A stretch of DNA of 64,000 bases, taken from positions 124,001 through 188,000 of the forward strand of contig NZ_MACF01000025.1 in the NCBI RefSeq assembly GCF_001884045.1. The letters run 5' to 3'. Positions within the stretch are counted from its first letter, which is position 1. Each line of letters starts with the position of its first letter. A model generated the notes under the pieces. The model searched no databases and had not been told where the DNA came from. It worked only from the letters and a program-made list of their open reading frames with translations. Of this stretch, positions 14,475 through 24,097 are shown in pieces. The DNA is from Bacillus mobilis. Its GTDB lineage: Bacteria; Bacillota; Bacilli; Bacillales; Bacillaceae_G. Position numbers and translations under genes: made by a program.

Positions 14475-14579
14475 ATGATGAAGGGATTAATCGTAACGGG
14501 TTTAACAGTTGCTTTTGGATTTGTAGCGTATGAGAAATTAACGTATGTAGTTGATGTTGTAAAACATTTAATCGCTTAG
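14475..14579 (+). CDS. 34-residue membrane microprotein
   Basis: ATG 14475 (or the next ATG, 14478) follows a strong GAGGAGG at 14463-14469. The peptide starts MMKGLIVTGLTVAFGFVAYE and ends in KHLIA. It has one hydrophobic segment (residues 4-18) and a second amphipathic stretch (TYVVDVVKHLI), fitting a small single-span or peripheral membrane protein. The strong ribosome binding site and the promoter-like TATAAT upstream make it likely to be real despite its size. No known family was recognised. It is followed 41 bp later by another small membrane protein gene, so the two may be cotranscribed. Confidence 0.6.
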   Translation: MMKGLIVTGLTVAFGFVAYEKLTYVVDVVKHLIA

Positions 14580-14620
14580 TCAAAAAACTGCCATGAGAGG
14601 GAAAGGGAATGAGTGAATGA

Positions 14621-14869
14621 ATGGAATGGTTATTTGGAATTATAGGTACTAGTAGTGTAGTGTTATTGTTCTTTGTCCCGAGTGGTATACTTAGTTCGAC
14701 AACGAGTTTGTTCTTCTTAAGTTTGTTTGCGTGTACGATGCTTATTATTATGTTTTTAATGAAGCGAAGTAAACCAATCTTCTATTTTAGCATGATTGTT
14801 ATGGCAATTATTGTTCTCCAAATTATTACCCTTGTTATATACCCCACTATTATAAAAGCTTTCCATTAA
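14621..14869 (+). CDS. Small integral membrane protein, 82 residues
   Basis: Three hydrophobic segments (about residues 3-22, 28-46 and 53-76) are separated by a short charged MKRSK loop, so this is a small multi-span membrane protein. The ribosome binding site is the purine-rich AGAGGGAAAGGGA ending about 14 nt upstream, which is weak. No enzymatic motif and no recognised family. A terminator follows at 14875-14906. It lies in the non-syntenic stretch between the tRNA scar and ysoA. Confidence 0.65.
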   Translation: MEWLFGIIGTSSVVLLFFVPSGILSSTTSLFFLSLFACTMLIIMFLMKRSKPIFYFSMIVMAIIVLQIITLVIYPTIIKAFH

Positions 14870-14874
14870 TGATG

Positions 14875-14906
14875 AATCCTCTGCCTGAATTGCTGAGGAT
14901 TTTTGT
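14875..14906 (+). terminator. Terminator after the small membrane protein gene
   Basis: AATCCTC (14875-14881) / GAGGATT (14895-14901), then TTTG; the interior of the loop can pair further. Confidence 0.7.
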
Positions 14907-14945
14907 TTGCACATTTTTAATTTTTAGTAAGGATTTGTTTATATC

Positions 14946-14976
14946 GAAATATGAAAATTAAATATTTTCATATTTC
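14946..14976. repeat. Perfect 13-bp inverted repeat upstream of ysoA
   Basis: GAAATATGAAAAT (14946-14958), spacer TAAAT, ATTTTCATATTTC (14964-14976). No T-run follows, and the preceding operon already has a terminator, so an operator role is more likely than termination. The bound protein is unknown. Confidence 0.5.
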
Positions 14977-15066
14977 AAACAAAGGGTTTTGGGATGTTGT
15001 GTTCTCATTACTCATTTGATATATTTACTTTAAAGATAATTAAAATCTAGAAAAAGAGGCGGACGT

Positions 15067-16065
15067 ATGGATAAAAAAGAAAATACGGTCGTATTGTTTC
15101 CGCAGCTATCAGAGCGATATATTGATGAAGGTTTTTTAGCACTGAAAGAGCGGAAATTCGAAGATGCATTGCGCTGCTTTGAAATATTACGTCAGTATAA
15201 TGCAGAAACGGAACAAACGGAACTTGCTTCTGTTATTTGTTTGTTAGAATTAAAGCATATGGAAGAAGCGAAAGACAAATGTGAACAGTTACTTGAAACG
15301 GGAGCTGTATTATTTGGTGATATTCTTGAAACGTATGTGACGATTTTAGTTCAAACAAATGATTATGAAGGTGTTATTGAAACCGTCGAAAAAGTTTTGC
15401 AAACGAAAGATATAATGCCTGAGCAAAAGGAAAAATTAGCACAGCTCGCTTTATTTGCAGAAGGTATGTTAAATGAAGTAGATACGTCACTAGTCGATTC
15501 GAATTTTGAATTAGATGAGTTTACTAATGAAATGTTTGGAGAAAACTTTGGACAAAAGCTAAGAGCAATTCAGCAACTTTCGTTAAAAGACTTGGATCTT
15601 GCATTACCTATTTTAAAGAAATTTTTAATAGACGAAAAACAACACCCTTATTTGAAAACTTCTATTTTGTATAAAATGATAGAAAATCAAATAGAAGAAG
15701 AAATAGAGGTAGAAAAGTTTGGAAATACGATGAAGGTGATTCCAGCATTTACAGGTCATAATGAGGAGCAATCCGATAACATTATACATACATTATCAAG
15801 CCGATTAGAGCAAAATTATCCCGATATATTTGAAGCGATGGTTACATATTGGAAAGAATTGCGAATTAGCATTTTCCCATTCGCTCTATTAATGGATAAA
15901 GTAGAGATTTGGGCTGCTGTTTTAGAGAGAATTGGAAGAAAGCGTTTCGGATTGACTATTAATGAAGAAGAGCTTATGACAGCGTATAATATTGAATTAG
16001 AAGAGTTTCATATTGCCTATCAATGGTTATTACGTGTTGAAAGAGAAGGATATTTGCCCGTATAA
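15067..16065 (+). CDS. ysoA: TPR-repeat protein YsoA
   Basis: The product has 332 residues and is predicted all-helical. The first 120 residues resemble tetratricopeptide repeats: YIDEGFLALKERKFEDALRCFEIL, then LASVICLLELKHMEEAKDKCEQLL and a third unit ending in IETVEKVL. The C-terminal half has no recognisable catalytic motif. Its position directly upstream of tig-clpX-lonB-lonA is that of B. subtilis ysoA. TPR proteins act as scaffolds; the partner is unknown, although the protein quality-control neighbours are suggestive. ATG 15067 follows AGAGGCGG. Confidence 0.85.
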   Translation: MDKKENTVVLFPQLSERYIDEGFLALKERKFEDALRCFEILRQYNAETEQTELASVICLLELKHMEEAKDKCEQLLETGAVLFGDILETYVTILVQTNDYEGVIETVEKVLQTKDIMPEQKEKLAQLALFAEGMLNEVDTSLVDSNFELDEFTNEMFGENFGQKLRAIQQLSLKDLDLALPILKKFLIDEKQHPYLKTSILYKMIENQIEEEIEVEKFGNTMKVIPAFTGHNEEQSDNIIHTLSSRLEQNYPDIFEAMVTYWKELRISIFPFALLMDKVEIWAAVLERIGRKRFGLTINEEELMTAYNIELEEFHIAYQWLLRVEREGYLPV

Positions 16066-16089
16066 TTATGAAAAAGAATCGTTCGGTTC

Positions 16090-16117
16090 TTGAAACGAGC
16101 ATATTCTATGTTATAAT
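16090..16117 (+). promoter_or_regulatory. sigmaA promoter of tig
   Basis: TTGAAA (16090-16095), 16-bp spacer, TATAAT (16112-16117). Transcription from here gives a leader of about 250 nt. Confidence 0.65.
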
Positions 16118-16123
16118 GTAAGG

Positions 16124-16374
16124 GTTGCAAAAGGCAGAAATCTGCCTGTTTGTAAGAGAAGAGAAGTGTAATTCTCTTACTTAATATGTTTCATATTATT
16201 CTCGAACAAAATATACCGTAGTTGTCTTTTAGACAATTAGTAGATTGGAACATTATATCTGAAAGCTTTTGCTAGAGGATTATTTGTACTTTTGTTATTT
16301 CAAAAAAGAGATAATGAAGATTTTAATCTATAGAGGTATGTGCATACATTATTATAGTTGGAGGGAAAGAATAA
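16124..16374 (+). promoter_or_regulatory. Long structured 5' leader of tig
   Basis: The leader between the promoter and tig holds AGGCAG-aaat-CTGCCT (near 16133-16148), then GTAAGAGA ... TCTCTTAC (near 16154-16180) and TTGTCT-ttt-AGACAA (near 16222-16236). None has a good T-run. It does not match a riboswitch class I can name. Confidence 0.45.
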
Positions 16375-17652
16375 ATGGCTACAAAATGGGAAAAATTAGA
16401 AGGTAACGTAGGCGTTTTAACAATCGAAGTTGATGCTAAAGAAGTAAACAACTCTATCGACGCTGCATTCAAAAAAGTAGTACAAACAATCAACGTACCA
16501 GGTTTCCGTAAAGGAAAAATGCCTCGTCCGTTATTCGAACAACGCTTTGGTATCGAATCTTTATATCAAGATGCTATAGATATCATCTTACCAAAAGCAT
16601 ACGGTGAAGCGATTGATGAAGCTGGTATCTTCCCAGTTGATCATCCTGAAATCAACATCGAGAAGTTCGAAAAAAATGCTAACCTTATCTTCACTGCAAA
16701 AGTTACAGTGAAACCTGAAGTTAAATTAGGTGAGTACAAAGGTTTAGCAGTAGAAAAAGTTGAAACAACTGTAACTGACGAAGATGTAGAGAACGAATTA
16801 AAATCTTTACAAGAGCGTCAAGCTGAACTAGTTGTTAAAGAAGAAGGAACTGTTGAAAACGGTGATACAGCTGTAATCGACTTCGAAGGTTTCGTTGATG
16901 GCGAAGCATTTGAAGGCGGAAAAGGCGAAAACTACTCTCTTGCAATCGGTTCTGGTACATTCATCCCAGGTTTCGAAGAGCAAGTAATTGGTCTTAAATC
17001 TGGTGATTCTAAAGAAGTTGAAGTATCATTCCCAGAAGAGTACCACGCTGCTGAATTAGCTGGTAAACCAGCTACATTCAAAGTAACAATTCACGAAATC
17101 AAAACAAAAGAACTTCCTGAGTTAAACGACGAGTTCGCTAAAGAAGCTGACGAAGAAGTTGCAACTCTTGATGAATTAAAAACAAAACTTCGTACAAACT
17201 TAGAAGAAGGCAAAAAGCACGAAGCTGAGCACAAAGTACGTGACGAAGTAGTAGAATTAGCTGCTGCTAACGCTGAAATCGAAATTCCAGAAGCTATGAT
17301 CGACACTGAGTTAGATCGTATGGTTCGTGAATTCGAGCAACGTTTAAGCCAACAAGGTATGAACCTTGAGCTTTACTACCAATTCACAGGTACTGACGCT
17401 GACAAGTTAAAAGAGCAAATGAAAGAAGACGCTCAAAAACGCGTAAGAATCAACCTTGTTCTTGAAGCTATCATTGAAGCTGAAAACATCGAAGTTACTG
17501 AAGAAGAAGTAACTGCAGAAGTTGAAAAAATGGCTGAAATGTACGGTATGCCAGTAGACGCTATCAAGCAAGCTCTTGGAAGTGTAGACGCTTTAGCTGA
17601 AGATCTTAAAGTGCGTAAAGCTGTAGATTTCTTAGTAGAAAACGCTGCATAA
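16375..17652 (+). CDS. tig: Trigger factor, ribosome-associated chaperone and prolyl isomerase
   Basis: The product has 425 residues. The N-terminal ribosome-binding domain carries the signature [17 protein letters not shown] (residues about 42-58). The central FKBP-type peptidyl-prolyl isomerase domain is residues about 150-245 ([35 protein letters not shown]). The C-terminal helical chaperone arms fill the rest. It binds uL23 at the exit tunnel and shields nascent chains. Codon use is strongly biased to C-ending codons (AAC, TTC, GAC), unlike its neighbours, as expected for high expression. A 250-nt structured leader precedes it. Confidence 0.98.
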   Translation: MATKWEKLEGNVGVLTIEVDAKEVNNSIDAAFKKVVQTINVPGFRKGKMPRPLFEQRFGIESLYQDAIDIILPKAYGEAIDEAGIFPVDHPEINIEKFEKNANLIFTAKVTVKPEVKLGEYKGLAVEKVETTVTDEDVENELKSLQERQAELVVKEEGTVENGDTAVIDFEGFVDGEAFEGGKGENYSLAIGSGTFIPGFEEQVIGLKSGDSKEVEVSFPEEYHAAELAGKPATFKVTIHEIKTKELPELNDEFAKEADEEVATLDELKTKLRTNLEEGKKHEAEHKVRDEVVELAAANAEIEIPEAMIDTELDRMVREFEQRLSQQGMNLELYYQFTGTDADKLKEQMKEDAQKRVRINLVLEAIIEAENIEVTEEEVTAEVEKMAEMYGMPVDAIKQALGSVDALAEDLKVRKAVDFLVENAA

Positions 17653-17658
17653 TAAAAT

Positions 17659-17692
17659 AACAAGGCACGATTTTAATCGTGCCTTGTTTTAT
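17659..17692 (+). terminator. Terminator of tig
   Basis: AACAAGGCACGATT / AATCGTGCCTTGTT form a long perfect stem followed by TTAT. Confidence 0.9.
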
Positions 17693-17916
17693 AAATATAG
17701 AAATATATTTATAAAACTTTTCGATGAAGAAGGAAAACTTCCTTTACAAGTCGAATATACATATTTCAAAAGTTTTAAAATTTTTTTATTTGTACATAAC
17801 TAGTCATATTATTTGTATTTCTCGCCACGTAGTGACATAATATGTATTTACATACGATACATTTATCGTGTACATACGAAGGCAAGAGGTTAGCACTTTG
17901 TAAGGGGTGTGAAAAT

Positions 17917-19176
17917 ATGTTTAAATTTAATGATGAAAAAGGTCAATTAAAATGTTCTTTCTGTGGTAAAACACAAACGCAAGTTCGAAAGTTAGTTGCA
18001 GGTCCAGGTGTTTACATTTGTGACGAGTGTATCGAACTTTGTACTGAAATTGTACAAGAGGAGCTTGCGAAGGACGAAGAAGTAGAATTCAAAGATGTAC
18101 CGAAACCGGTAGAAATTCGTGAAATCTTAGATGAGTATGTCATCGGACAAGATAACGCGAAAAAAGCACTAGCGGTAGCGGTATATAACCATTACAAACG
18201 CATTAATTCTAACAGCAAAATTGATGATGTAGAATTAGCGAAGAGTAATATTTCACTTATTGGGCCAACTGGTAGTGGTAAAACATTATTGGCACAAACA
18301 TTAGCGCGTATTTTAAATGTTCCATTTGCGATCGCGGACGCAACATCTTTAACAGAAGCTGGATATGTTGGGGAAGATGTAGAAAACATCTTACTAAAAT
18401 TAATCCAAGCAGCTGATTATGATGTAGAAAAAGCGGAAAAAGGAATCATTTATATTGATGAGATTGATAAAGTGGCACGTAAGTCCGAAAATCCATCAAT
18501 TACACGTGATGTATCTGGTGAAGGTGTGCAGCAGGCGCTTCTGAAAATTTTAGAAGGTACTGTAGCAAGTGTTCCACCTCAAGGTGGTCGTAAGCATCCG
18601 CACCAAGAGTTTATTCAAATTGATACAACGAATATCTTATTCATCTGTGGTGGAGCGTTTGATGGCATCGAGCCAATTATTAAACGTCGTCTTGGTGAAA
18701 AAGTAATTGGATTTGGTGCTGAGAAGAAAAATGCTGATGTAAATGAGAAGCATGTTTTATCTCACGTATTACCAGAAGACCTTTTAAGATTTGGTTTAAT
18801 TCCAGAGTTTATCGGTCGTCTTCCAGTTATTGCGAACCTAGAGCCGCTTGATGAAGATGCTCTTGTTGATATTTTAACGAAACCGAAAAATGCACTTGTT
18901 AAGCAATTCCAAAAACTATTGGAGCTTGACGATGTTGAGTTAGAGTTTGAAGAAGGCGCACTAATTGAAATTGCGAAAAAAGCAATTGAACGTAAAACAG
19001 GTGCTCGTGGACTTCGTTCTATTATTGAAGGCTTAATGCTGGATGTAATGTTCGAACTTCCATCTCGCAAAGATATTGAGAAGTGTATTCTTACGAAAGA
19101 AACAGTAGCTGATAATGCACCACCAAAATTGGTGTTACAAGACGGTACTGTACTTGATACAAAAACATCTGCATAG
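17917..19176 (+). CDS. clpX: ATP-dependent Clp protease ATP-binding subunit ClpX
   Basis: The product has 419 residues from ATG 17917, preceded by AAGGGGTG; a longer frame from 17842 would add 25 residues foreign to the family. The N-terminal zinc-binding domain has CSFC (Cys13, Cys16) and CDEC (Cys35, Cys38). The AAA+ module follows: Walker A GPTGSGKT, pore and sensor elements [11 protein letters not shown], Walker [10 protein letters not shown], then [15 protein letters not shown] and the RPGA-like [13 protein letters not shown]. ClpX unfolds tagged substrates and feeds them to ClpP through its IGF-type loop (LIGFGAEKK here reads VIGFGAEKK). It is monocistronic, with terminators on both sides. 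Confidence 0.98.
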   Translation: MFKFNDEKGQLKCSFCGKTQTQVRKLVAGPGVYICDECIELCTEIVQEELAKDEEVEFKDVPKPVEIREILDEYVIGQDNAKKALAVAVYNHYKRINSNSKIDDVELAKSNISLIGPTGSGKTLLAQTLARILNVPFAIADATSLTEAGYVGEDVENILLKLIQAADYDVEKAEKGIIYIDEIDKVARKSENPSITRDVSGEGVQQALLKILEGTVASVPPQGGRKHPHQEFIQIDTTNILFICGGAFDGIEPIIKRRLGEKVIGFGAEKKNADVNEKHVLSHVLPEDLLRFGLIPEFIGRLPVIANLEPLDEDALVDILTKPKNALVKQFQKLLELDDVELEFEEGALIEIAKKAIERKTGARGLRSIIEGLMLDVMFELPSRKDIEKCILTKETVADNAPPKLVLQDGTVLDTKTSA

Positions 19177-19186
19177 TGCGAAGGAG

Positions 19187-19218
19187 AAACAGCAATTTTT
19201 ATAATTGCTGTTTTTCTT
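19187..19218 (+). terminator. Terminator of clpX
   Basis: AAACAGCAAT (19187-19196) / ATTGCTGTTT (19204-19213), then TTCTTT. Confidence 0.9.
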
Positions 19219-19221
19219 TAT

Positions 19222-19251
19222 GTTTAGCTATGTTCCTCCGCGGAAATACTA
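19222..19251 (+). promoter_or_regulatory. Candidate forespore sigmaF/sigmaG promoter of lonB
   Basis: GTTTA (19222-19226), 15-bp spacer, GGAAATACTA (19242-19251), matching the GGNNANANT -10 pattern. B. subtilis lonB is forespore-expressed under sigmaF. Confidence 0.45.
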
Positions 19252-19282
19252 AGAGATAAAACATTGCGGGAGGAAATAAATG

Positions 19283-20953
19283 ATGAGCTGGACAAATATA
19301 TTTTTACTTGTTCAACTTGTTTTTGGTGTAATTGTCGGATTGTACTTTTGGCATTTACTTCGAAATCAGCGAACACAAAAAGTTTCAATTGATCGAGAAT
19401 CGAAAAAAGAATTAGAACAGCTTCGTAAAATGCGCGAGATTTCTTTAACAGAGCCGCTTGCGGAAAAGGTGCGTCCTACATCCTTTTTAGATATTGTAGG
19501 GCAAGAGGACGGGATTAAGTCGTTAAAAGCGGCTCTTTGTGGCCCGAACCCGCAACATGTGATCATATATGGTCCGCCAGGTGTTGGAAAGACAGCGGCA
19601 GCACGTCTTGTTTTAGAGGAAGCAAAACGAAATCCAAAATCTCCATTTCGCACGAATGCAACATTTATTGAACTGGATGCGACGACAGCTAGGTTTGATG
19701 AACGTGGTATTGCAGACCCTTTAATCGGTTCGGTACATGATCCGATTTATCAAGGTGCTGGTGCAATGGGGCAAGCGGGTATTCCGCAACCGAAAAAAGG
19801 TGCGGTAACAGATGCGCATGGTGGTATTTTGTTTATTGATGAGATTGGTGAACTACACCCGATTCAAATGAACAAAATGTTAAAGGTGCTAGAAGACCGG
19901 AAAGTGTTTTTGGAAAGTGCATACTATAGTGAAGAGAATACGATGATTCCAACATATATACATGACATTTTTCAAAAAGGTTTACCAGCCGATTTTCGCT
20001 TAGTTGGGGCGACGACACGTTCGCCGGAGGAGATTCCTCCTGCTATTCGGTCACGCTGCTTAGAAGTGTTTTTCCGTGAGTTAGATACAGAAGAGATTCA
20101 AAAAGTAGCAAAGAATGCAGCTGATAAAGTGGAAATGCAAATAGGTGAGAACGGTATTGAAATGATTGGGATGTATGCAAGAAATGGACGAGAAGCGATT
20201 AATCTTGTACAAATTTCTGCTGGAATGGCAATAAATGAAGAACGTTCTTTCATTAAAGATGAAGATATAGAGTGGGTTGTTCACTCTAGCCAACTTACAC
20301 CAAAATATGAAAAACGTATTTATCCTATTCCAAGAATCGGCCTTGTAAATGGACTTGCTGTATACGGACCAAATACAGGCGCGTTATTAGAAATTGAAGT
20401 AACAGCAATCAAGGCGAAAGATAAAGGATCGGTAAATGTTACCGGAATTGTTGAAGAGGAAAGTATTGGTAGTCAAACGAAATCCATTCGCCGTAAAAGT
20501 ATGGCGAAAGGTTCTGTAGATAATGTATTAACGGTACTTCGTTCTCTAGATGTGTTGCCAGAAGGATACGATATACATATTAATTTTCCAGGTGGTATCC
20601 CAATTGATGGGCCTTCTGCAGGTATTGCTATGGCAACGGGTGTATATTCAGCGGTGCATCGTACGTATGTGAATAATGAAGTAGCGATGACTGGTGAAAT
20701 AAGTATACACGGTGAAGTGAAACCTATTGGTGGTGTGTACGCAAAAATAAAAGCTGCGAAAAAAGCAGGTGCGAAGAAAGTTATTATTCCTGCTGAAAAC
20801 ATGCAACCGTTTTTGTACACAATAAAAGGAATTGAAATCATTCCTGTTCGTAAGTTAAAAGAAGTATTTGAGTTGACATTTATGCAGGAAAATATGCATC
20901 GAGACATTGATATACATACTACTGTAGATGAAACAGATGCACAATCCATGTGA
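19283..20953 (+). CDS. lonB: LonB, forespore ATP-dependent protease
   Basis: The product has 556 residues. ATG 19283 is chosen (GGGAGGA 8 nt upstream; homologues begin MSW); the adjacent ATG 19280 is the alternative. A single N-terminal membrane segment (residues 4-24) anchors it. The AAA+ domain has Walker [16 protein letters not shown] and Walker B GGILFIDEIGEL. The C-terminal Lon protease domain has the Ser of the Ser-Lys dyad in DGPSAGIAMATG and the Lys in the following GGVYAKIKAAKKAGAK region. LonB is the shorter Lon paralogue made in the forespore. It ends at a terminator before lonA, so the two are separate units. Confidence 0.95.
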   Translation: MSWTNIFLLVQLVFGVIVGLYFWHLLRNQRTQKVSIDRESKKELEQLRKMREISLTEPLAEKVRPTSFLDIVGQEDGIKSLKAALCGPNPQHVIIYGPPGVGKTAAARLVLEEAKRNPKSPFRTNATFIELDATTARFDERGIADPLIGSVHDPIYQGAGAMGQAGIPQPKKGAVTDAHGGILFIDEIGELHPIQMNKMLKVLEDRKVFLESAYYSEENTMIPTYIHDIFQKGLPADFRLVGATTRSPEEIPPAIRSRCLEVFFRELDTEEIQKVAKNAADKVEMQIGENGIEMIGMYARNGREAINLVQISAGMAINEERSFIKDEDIEWVVHSSQLTPKYEKRIYPIPRIGLVNGLAVYGPNTGALLEIEVTAIKAKDKGSVNVTGIVEEESIGSQTKSIRRKSMAKGSVDNVLTVLRSLDVLPEGYDIHINFPGGIPIDGPSAGIAMATGVYSAVHRTYVNNEVAMTGEISIHGEVKPIGGVYAKIKAAKKAGAKKVIIPAENMQPFLYTIKGIEIIPVRKLKEVFELTFMQENMHRDIDIHTTVDETDAQSM

Positions 20954-20978
20954 GAATGAACGATAATAAAATTTGCCA

Positions 20979-21018
20979 GACTTCGTTTAAGTTTGTATGC
21001 TTAAGCGGAGTCTTTTTT
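20979..21018 (+). terminator. Terminator of lonB
   Basis: A 13-bp stem, 20979-20991 with 21000-21012 (two G-U pairs), then TTTTTT. Confidence 0.85.
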
Positions 21019-21051
21019 CCTTTTTATAAGGGAGAAAAAACGAGGGATTTA

Positions 21052-21076
21052 CAATTGCGGAAAATCTCTGCAATTG
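21052..21076. promoter_or_regulatory. Inverted repeat upstream of lonA
   Basis: CAATTGC (21052-21058), 11-bp spacer, GCAATTG (21070-21076), located 62-86 bp before the lonA start and close to its probable promoter. It is not a CtsR heptad repeat. Regulator unknown. Confidence 0.35.
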
Positions 21077-21137
21077 CATCTAGATGTATTGTAATATAAA
21101 ATAGTTGAACAGGAGTTTAATTTATTATGGAGGTGCT

Positions 21138-23468
21138 ATGTCTAGTATGAATACGAATGAAAGAATCGTACCCCTCCTACCATTAAGAGGCGTTCTCGTA
21201 TATCCAACGATGGTTCTGCATCTTGATGTAGGACGTGATAAATCGATACAAGCACTAGAGCAGGCGGCAATGGATGAAAATATCATCTTTTTAGCGATGC
21301 AAAAAGAAATGAATATCGATGATCCGAAAGAAGATGACATATATAGTGTAGGTACAGTGGCGAAAGTGAAGCAAATGTTAAAATTGCCGAACGGTACGCT
21401 TCGTGTCCTTGTAGAAGGTTTACATAGAGCTGAAGTAGTAGAGTTTATCGAAGAAGAAAATATAGTGCAAGTTTCCATTAAAACGGTAACGGAAGAAGTG
21501 GAAGATGATCTAGAAGAGAAAGCTCTTATGCGCACATTACTGGAGCATTTCGAACAATATATTAAAGTTTCGAAAAAAGTTTCAAATGAAACATTTGCAA
21601 CGGTAGCTGATGTAGAAGAGCCAGGAAGATTAGCTGATTTAATTGCTTCTCACTTGCCAATTAAAACGAAGCAGAAACAAGAAATCTTAGAGATTGTATC
21701 TGTGAAGGAACGATTACATACACTTATTTCAATTATTCAAGATGAACAAGAGTTACTTAGTTTAGAAAAGAAAATTGGACAAAAAGTGAAACGTTCAATG
21801 GAGCGCACGCAAAAAGAATATTTCTTACGTGAGCAAATGAAGGCGATTCAAACTGAACTTGGCGATAAAGAAGGTAAGGGCGGGGAAGTTGAAGAACTTC
21901 GTGAGAAGATTGAACAGTCGGGAATGCCGGAAGAAACAATGAAGGCTGCACTGAAAGAATTAGACCGTTATGAAAAATTACCAGCAAGTTCTGCTGAGAG
22001 CGGTGTTATTCGTAATTATATGGACTGGTTATTAGCTCTGCCGTGGACAGAAGCAACAGAAGATATGATTGATCTTGCTCATTCTGAAGAGATTTTGAAC
22101 AAAGATCATTACGGTCTTGAGAAAGTGAAAGAGCGCGTACTTGAATATTTAGCTGTACAGAAGTTAACGAATTCATTAAAAGGACCTATCCTTTGCTTAG
22201 TAGGACCTCCTGGAGTCGGGAAAACTTCATTAGCGCGTTCAATTGCAACATCATTAAATCGTAATTTTGTCCGTGTATCCCTTGGTGGTGTACGTGATGA
22301 ATCTGAAATCCGTGGTCACCGTCGTACGTATGTTGGAGCGATGCCAGGACGCATTATTCAAGGTATGAAAAAGGCGAAAACAGTTAATCCAGTCTTTTTA
22401 TTAGATGAGATTGATAAAATGTCTAACGATTTCCGTGGAGATCCATCAGCAGCATTACTTGAAGTGTTAGACCCAGAACAAAATCATAACTTCAGTGATC
22501 ATTACATTGAAGAACCATATGATTTATCGAAAGTTATGTTTGTAGCAACTGCGAATACACTTTCAAGTATTCCAGGTCCATTGCTTGACCGTATGGAAAT
22601 TATTTCGATTGCCGGTTATACTGAACTTGAAAAAGTTCACATTGCCCGTGAACATTTATTGCCGAAACAATTAAAAGAGCATGGCTTACGAAAAGGTAAT
22701 TTACAAGTACGTGATGAAGCGCTTCTTGAAATTATTCGTTATTATACACGTGAGGCTGGTGTTCGTACACTAGAGCGCCAAATTGCAAAAGTTTGTCGTA
22801 AAGCAGCAAAAATTATCGTTACAGCAGAACGCAAGCGTATTGTAGTAACAGAGAAAAACATTGTTGATTTACTTGGTAAGCACATATTCCGTTATGGGCA
22901 AGCTGAAAAAACAGACCAAGTTGGTATGGCGACAGGGTTAGCGTATACAGCAGCAGGCGGCGATACACTAGCGATTGAAGTGTCTGTAGCACCAGGTAAA
23001 GGGAAATTAATTTTAACAGGGAAACTTGGGGATGTTATGAAAGAATCCGCACAAGCAGCGTTTAGCTATATTCGTTCTCGTGCAGAAGAGCTTCAGATCG
23101 ATCCGAATTTCCATGAGAAAAATGATATTCATATTCATGTTCCAGAAGGAGCAGTTCCAAAAGATGGACCGTCGGCAGGTATTACGATGGCAACGGCACT
23201 TATTTCTGCACTAACAGGTATTCCTGTAAGTAAAGAAGTGGGGATGACAGGTGAAATTACACTTCGTGGTCGTGTATTACCAATTGGTGGTTTAAAAGAA
23301 AAAACATTAAGTGCTCACCGCGCAGGCTTAACAAAAATTATTTTGCCAGCAGAAAACGAGAAAGATTTAGATGATATTCCAGAAAGCGTAAAAGAAAACC
23401 TTACGTTTGTGCTTGCATCTCATTTAGATGAAGTATTGGAGCACGCATTAGTAGGAGTGAAACAATGA
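21138..23468 (+). CDS. lonA: LonA, ATP-dependent protease La
   Basis: The product has 776 residues. The start is ATG 21138, just after GGAGGTG; ATG 21147 is an alternative with longer spacing. The N-terminal LAN substrate-binding domain starts [16 protein letters not shown]. The AAA+ module has [15 protein letters not shown] and FLLDEIDKM. The protease domain has catalytic Ser in [13 protein letters not shown] and Lys in [17 protein letters not shown]. LonA degrades misfolded and some regulatory proteins in the cytosol. Its last codons overlap the ysxC start by 4 nt (ATGA), so the two are translationally coupled, the same arrangement as in B. subtilis. Confidence 0.98.
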   Translation: MSSMNTNERIVPLLPLRGVLVYPTMVLHLDVGRDKSIQALEQAAMDENIIFLAMQKEMNIDDPKEDDIYSVGTVAKVKQMLKLPNGTLRVLVEGLHRAEVVEFIEEENIVQVSIKTVTEEVEDDLEEKALMRTLLEHFEQYIKVSKKVSNETFATVADVEEPGRLADLIASHLPIKTKQKQEILEIVSVKERLHTLISIIQDEQELLSLEKKIGQKVKRSMERTQKEYFLREQMKAIQTELGDKEGKGGEVEELREKIEQSGMPEETMKAALKELDRYEKLPASSAESGVIRNYMDWLLALPWTEATEDMIDLAHSEEILNKDHYGLEKVKERVLEYLAVQKLTNSLKGPILCLVGPPGVGKTSLARSIATSLNRNFVRVSLGGVRDESEIRGHRRTYVGAMPGRIIQGMKKAKTVNPVFLLDEIDKMSNDFRGDPSAALLEVLDPEQNHNFSDHYIEEPYDLSKVMFVATANTLSSIPGPLLDRMEIISIAGYTELEKVHIAREHLLPKQLKEHGLRKGNLQVRDEALLEIIRYYTREAGVRTLERQIAKVCRKAAKIIVTAERKRIVVTEKNIVDLLGKHIFRYGQAEKTDQVGMATGLAYTAAGGDTLAIEVSVAPGKGKLILTGKLGDVMKESAQAAFSYIRSRAEELQIDPNFHEKNDIHIHVPEGAVPKDGPSAGITMATALISALTGIPVSKEVGMTGEITLRGRVLPIGGLKEKTLSAHRAGLTKIILPAENEKDLDDIPESVKENLTFVLASHLDEVLEHALVGVKQ

Positions 23469-24061
23469 AAGTAACAAAAGCAGATATTGTAATTAGTGCT
23501 GTTAAACCAGAACAATATCCAGACAGTGATTTACCAGAAATTGCATTAGCAGGTCGTTCAAATGTCGGGAAGTCTTCCTTTATTAATAAAATTTTAAATC
23601 GTAAAAAGTTAGTACGTATTTCTTCTAAACCAGGGAAAACGCAAACGCTGAACTTTTTCTTAATCAATGAGATGATGCATTTTGTTGACGTTCCAGGTTA
23701 TGGATATGCGAAAGTATCTAAATCAGAGCGCGCAGCATGGGGCAAGATGATTGAAACATACTTTACAACGCGTGAGCAATTAGACGCAGCTGTATTAGTA
23801 GTTGATTTACGTCACCAACCAACAAACGATGACGTGATGATGTATGATTTCTTAAAGCATTATGAAATCCCAACAATTATTATTGCGACGAAAGCCGATA
23901 AAATTCCGAAAGGGAAATGGCAAAAGCATTTAAAAGTTGTAAAAGAAACGCTTGCTGTTGAAATTGGCGATGAAATTGTTCTATTCTCTTCTGAAACAGG
24001 ACTTGGAAAAGAAGAAGCGTGGAAGGCAATTCATAAAATGACAAAAACAAAAAACGCGTGA
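23465..24061 (+). CDS. ysxC: YsxC/EngB, ribosome-biogenesis GTPase
   Basis: The product has 198 residues. All G motifs are present: G1 [13 protein letters not shown]3 [11 protein letters not shown]4 TKADK and G5 SSETGLG. This essential GTPase works in late assembly of the 50S subunit. The start overlaps lonA by 4 nt. In B. subtilis hemA follows directly; here the ohrA/ohrR pair is inserted between ysxC and hemA on the opposite strand. Confidence 0.97.
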   Translation: MKVTKADIVISAVKPEQYPDSDLPEIALAGRSNVGKSSFINKILNRKKLVRISSKPGKTQTLNFFLINEMMHFVDVPGYGYAKVSKSERAAWGKMIETYFTTREQLDAAVLVVDLRHQPTNDDVMMYDFLKHYEIPTIIIATKADKIPKGKWQKHLKVVKETLAVEIGDEIVLFSSETGLGKEEAWKAIHKMTKTKNA

Positions 24062-24083
24062 CGAATGTCGCGCGTTTTTTTTA
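24051..24083. terminator. Terminator of lonA-ysxC
   Basis: AAAACGCGTGAC (24051-24062), GAAT, GTCGCGCGTTTT (24067-24078), TTTT. The left arm includes the ysxC stop codon; A-rich sequence on the left may allow use from both strands. Confidence 0.85.
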
Positions 24084-24097
24084 TTTACTACATTTTT

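Noticed and set aside
16375-17652. Unusual C-ending codon bias in tig compared with neighbours, possible sign of transfer
   Set aside because: Same bias appears in valS, rplU and other highly expressed genes, so it reflects translation selection.
21019-21137. CtsR operator before lonA
   Set aside because: No GGTCAAA heptad repeats are present; only the GCAATTGC-type inverted repeat was found.
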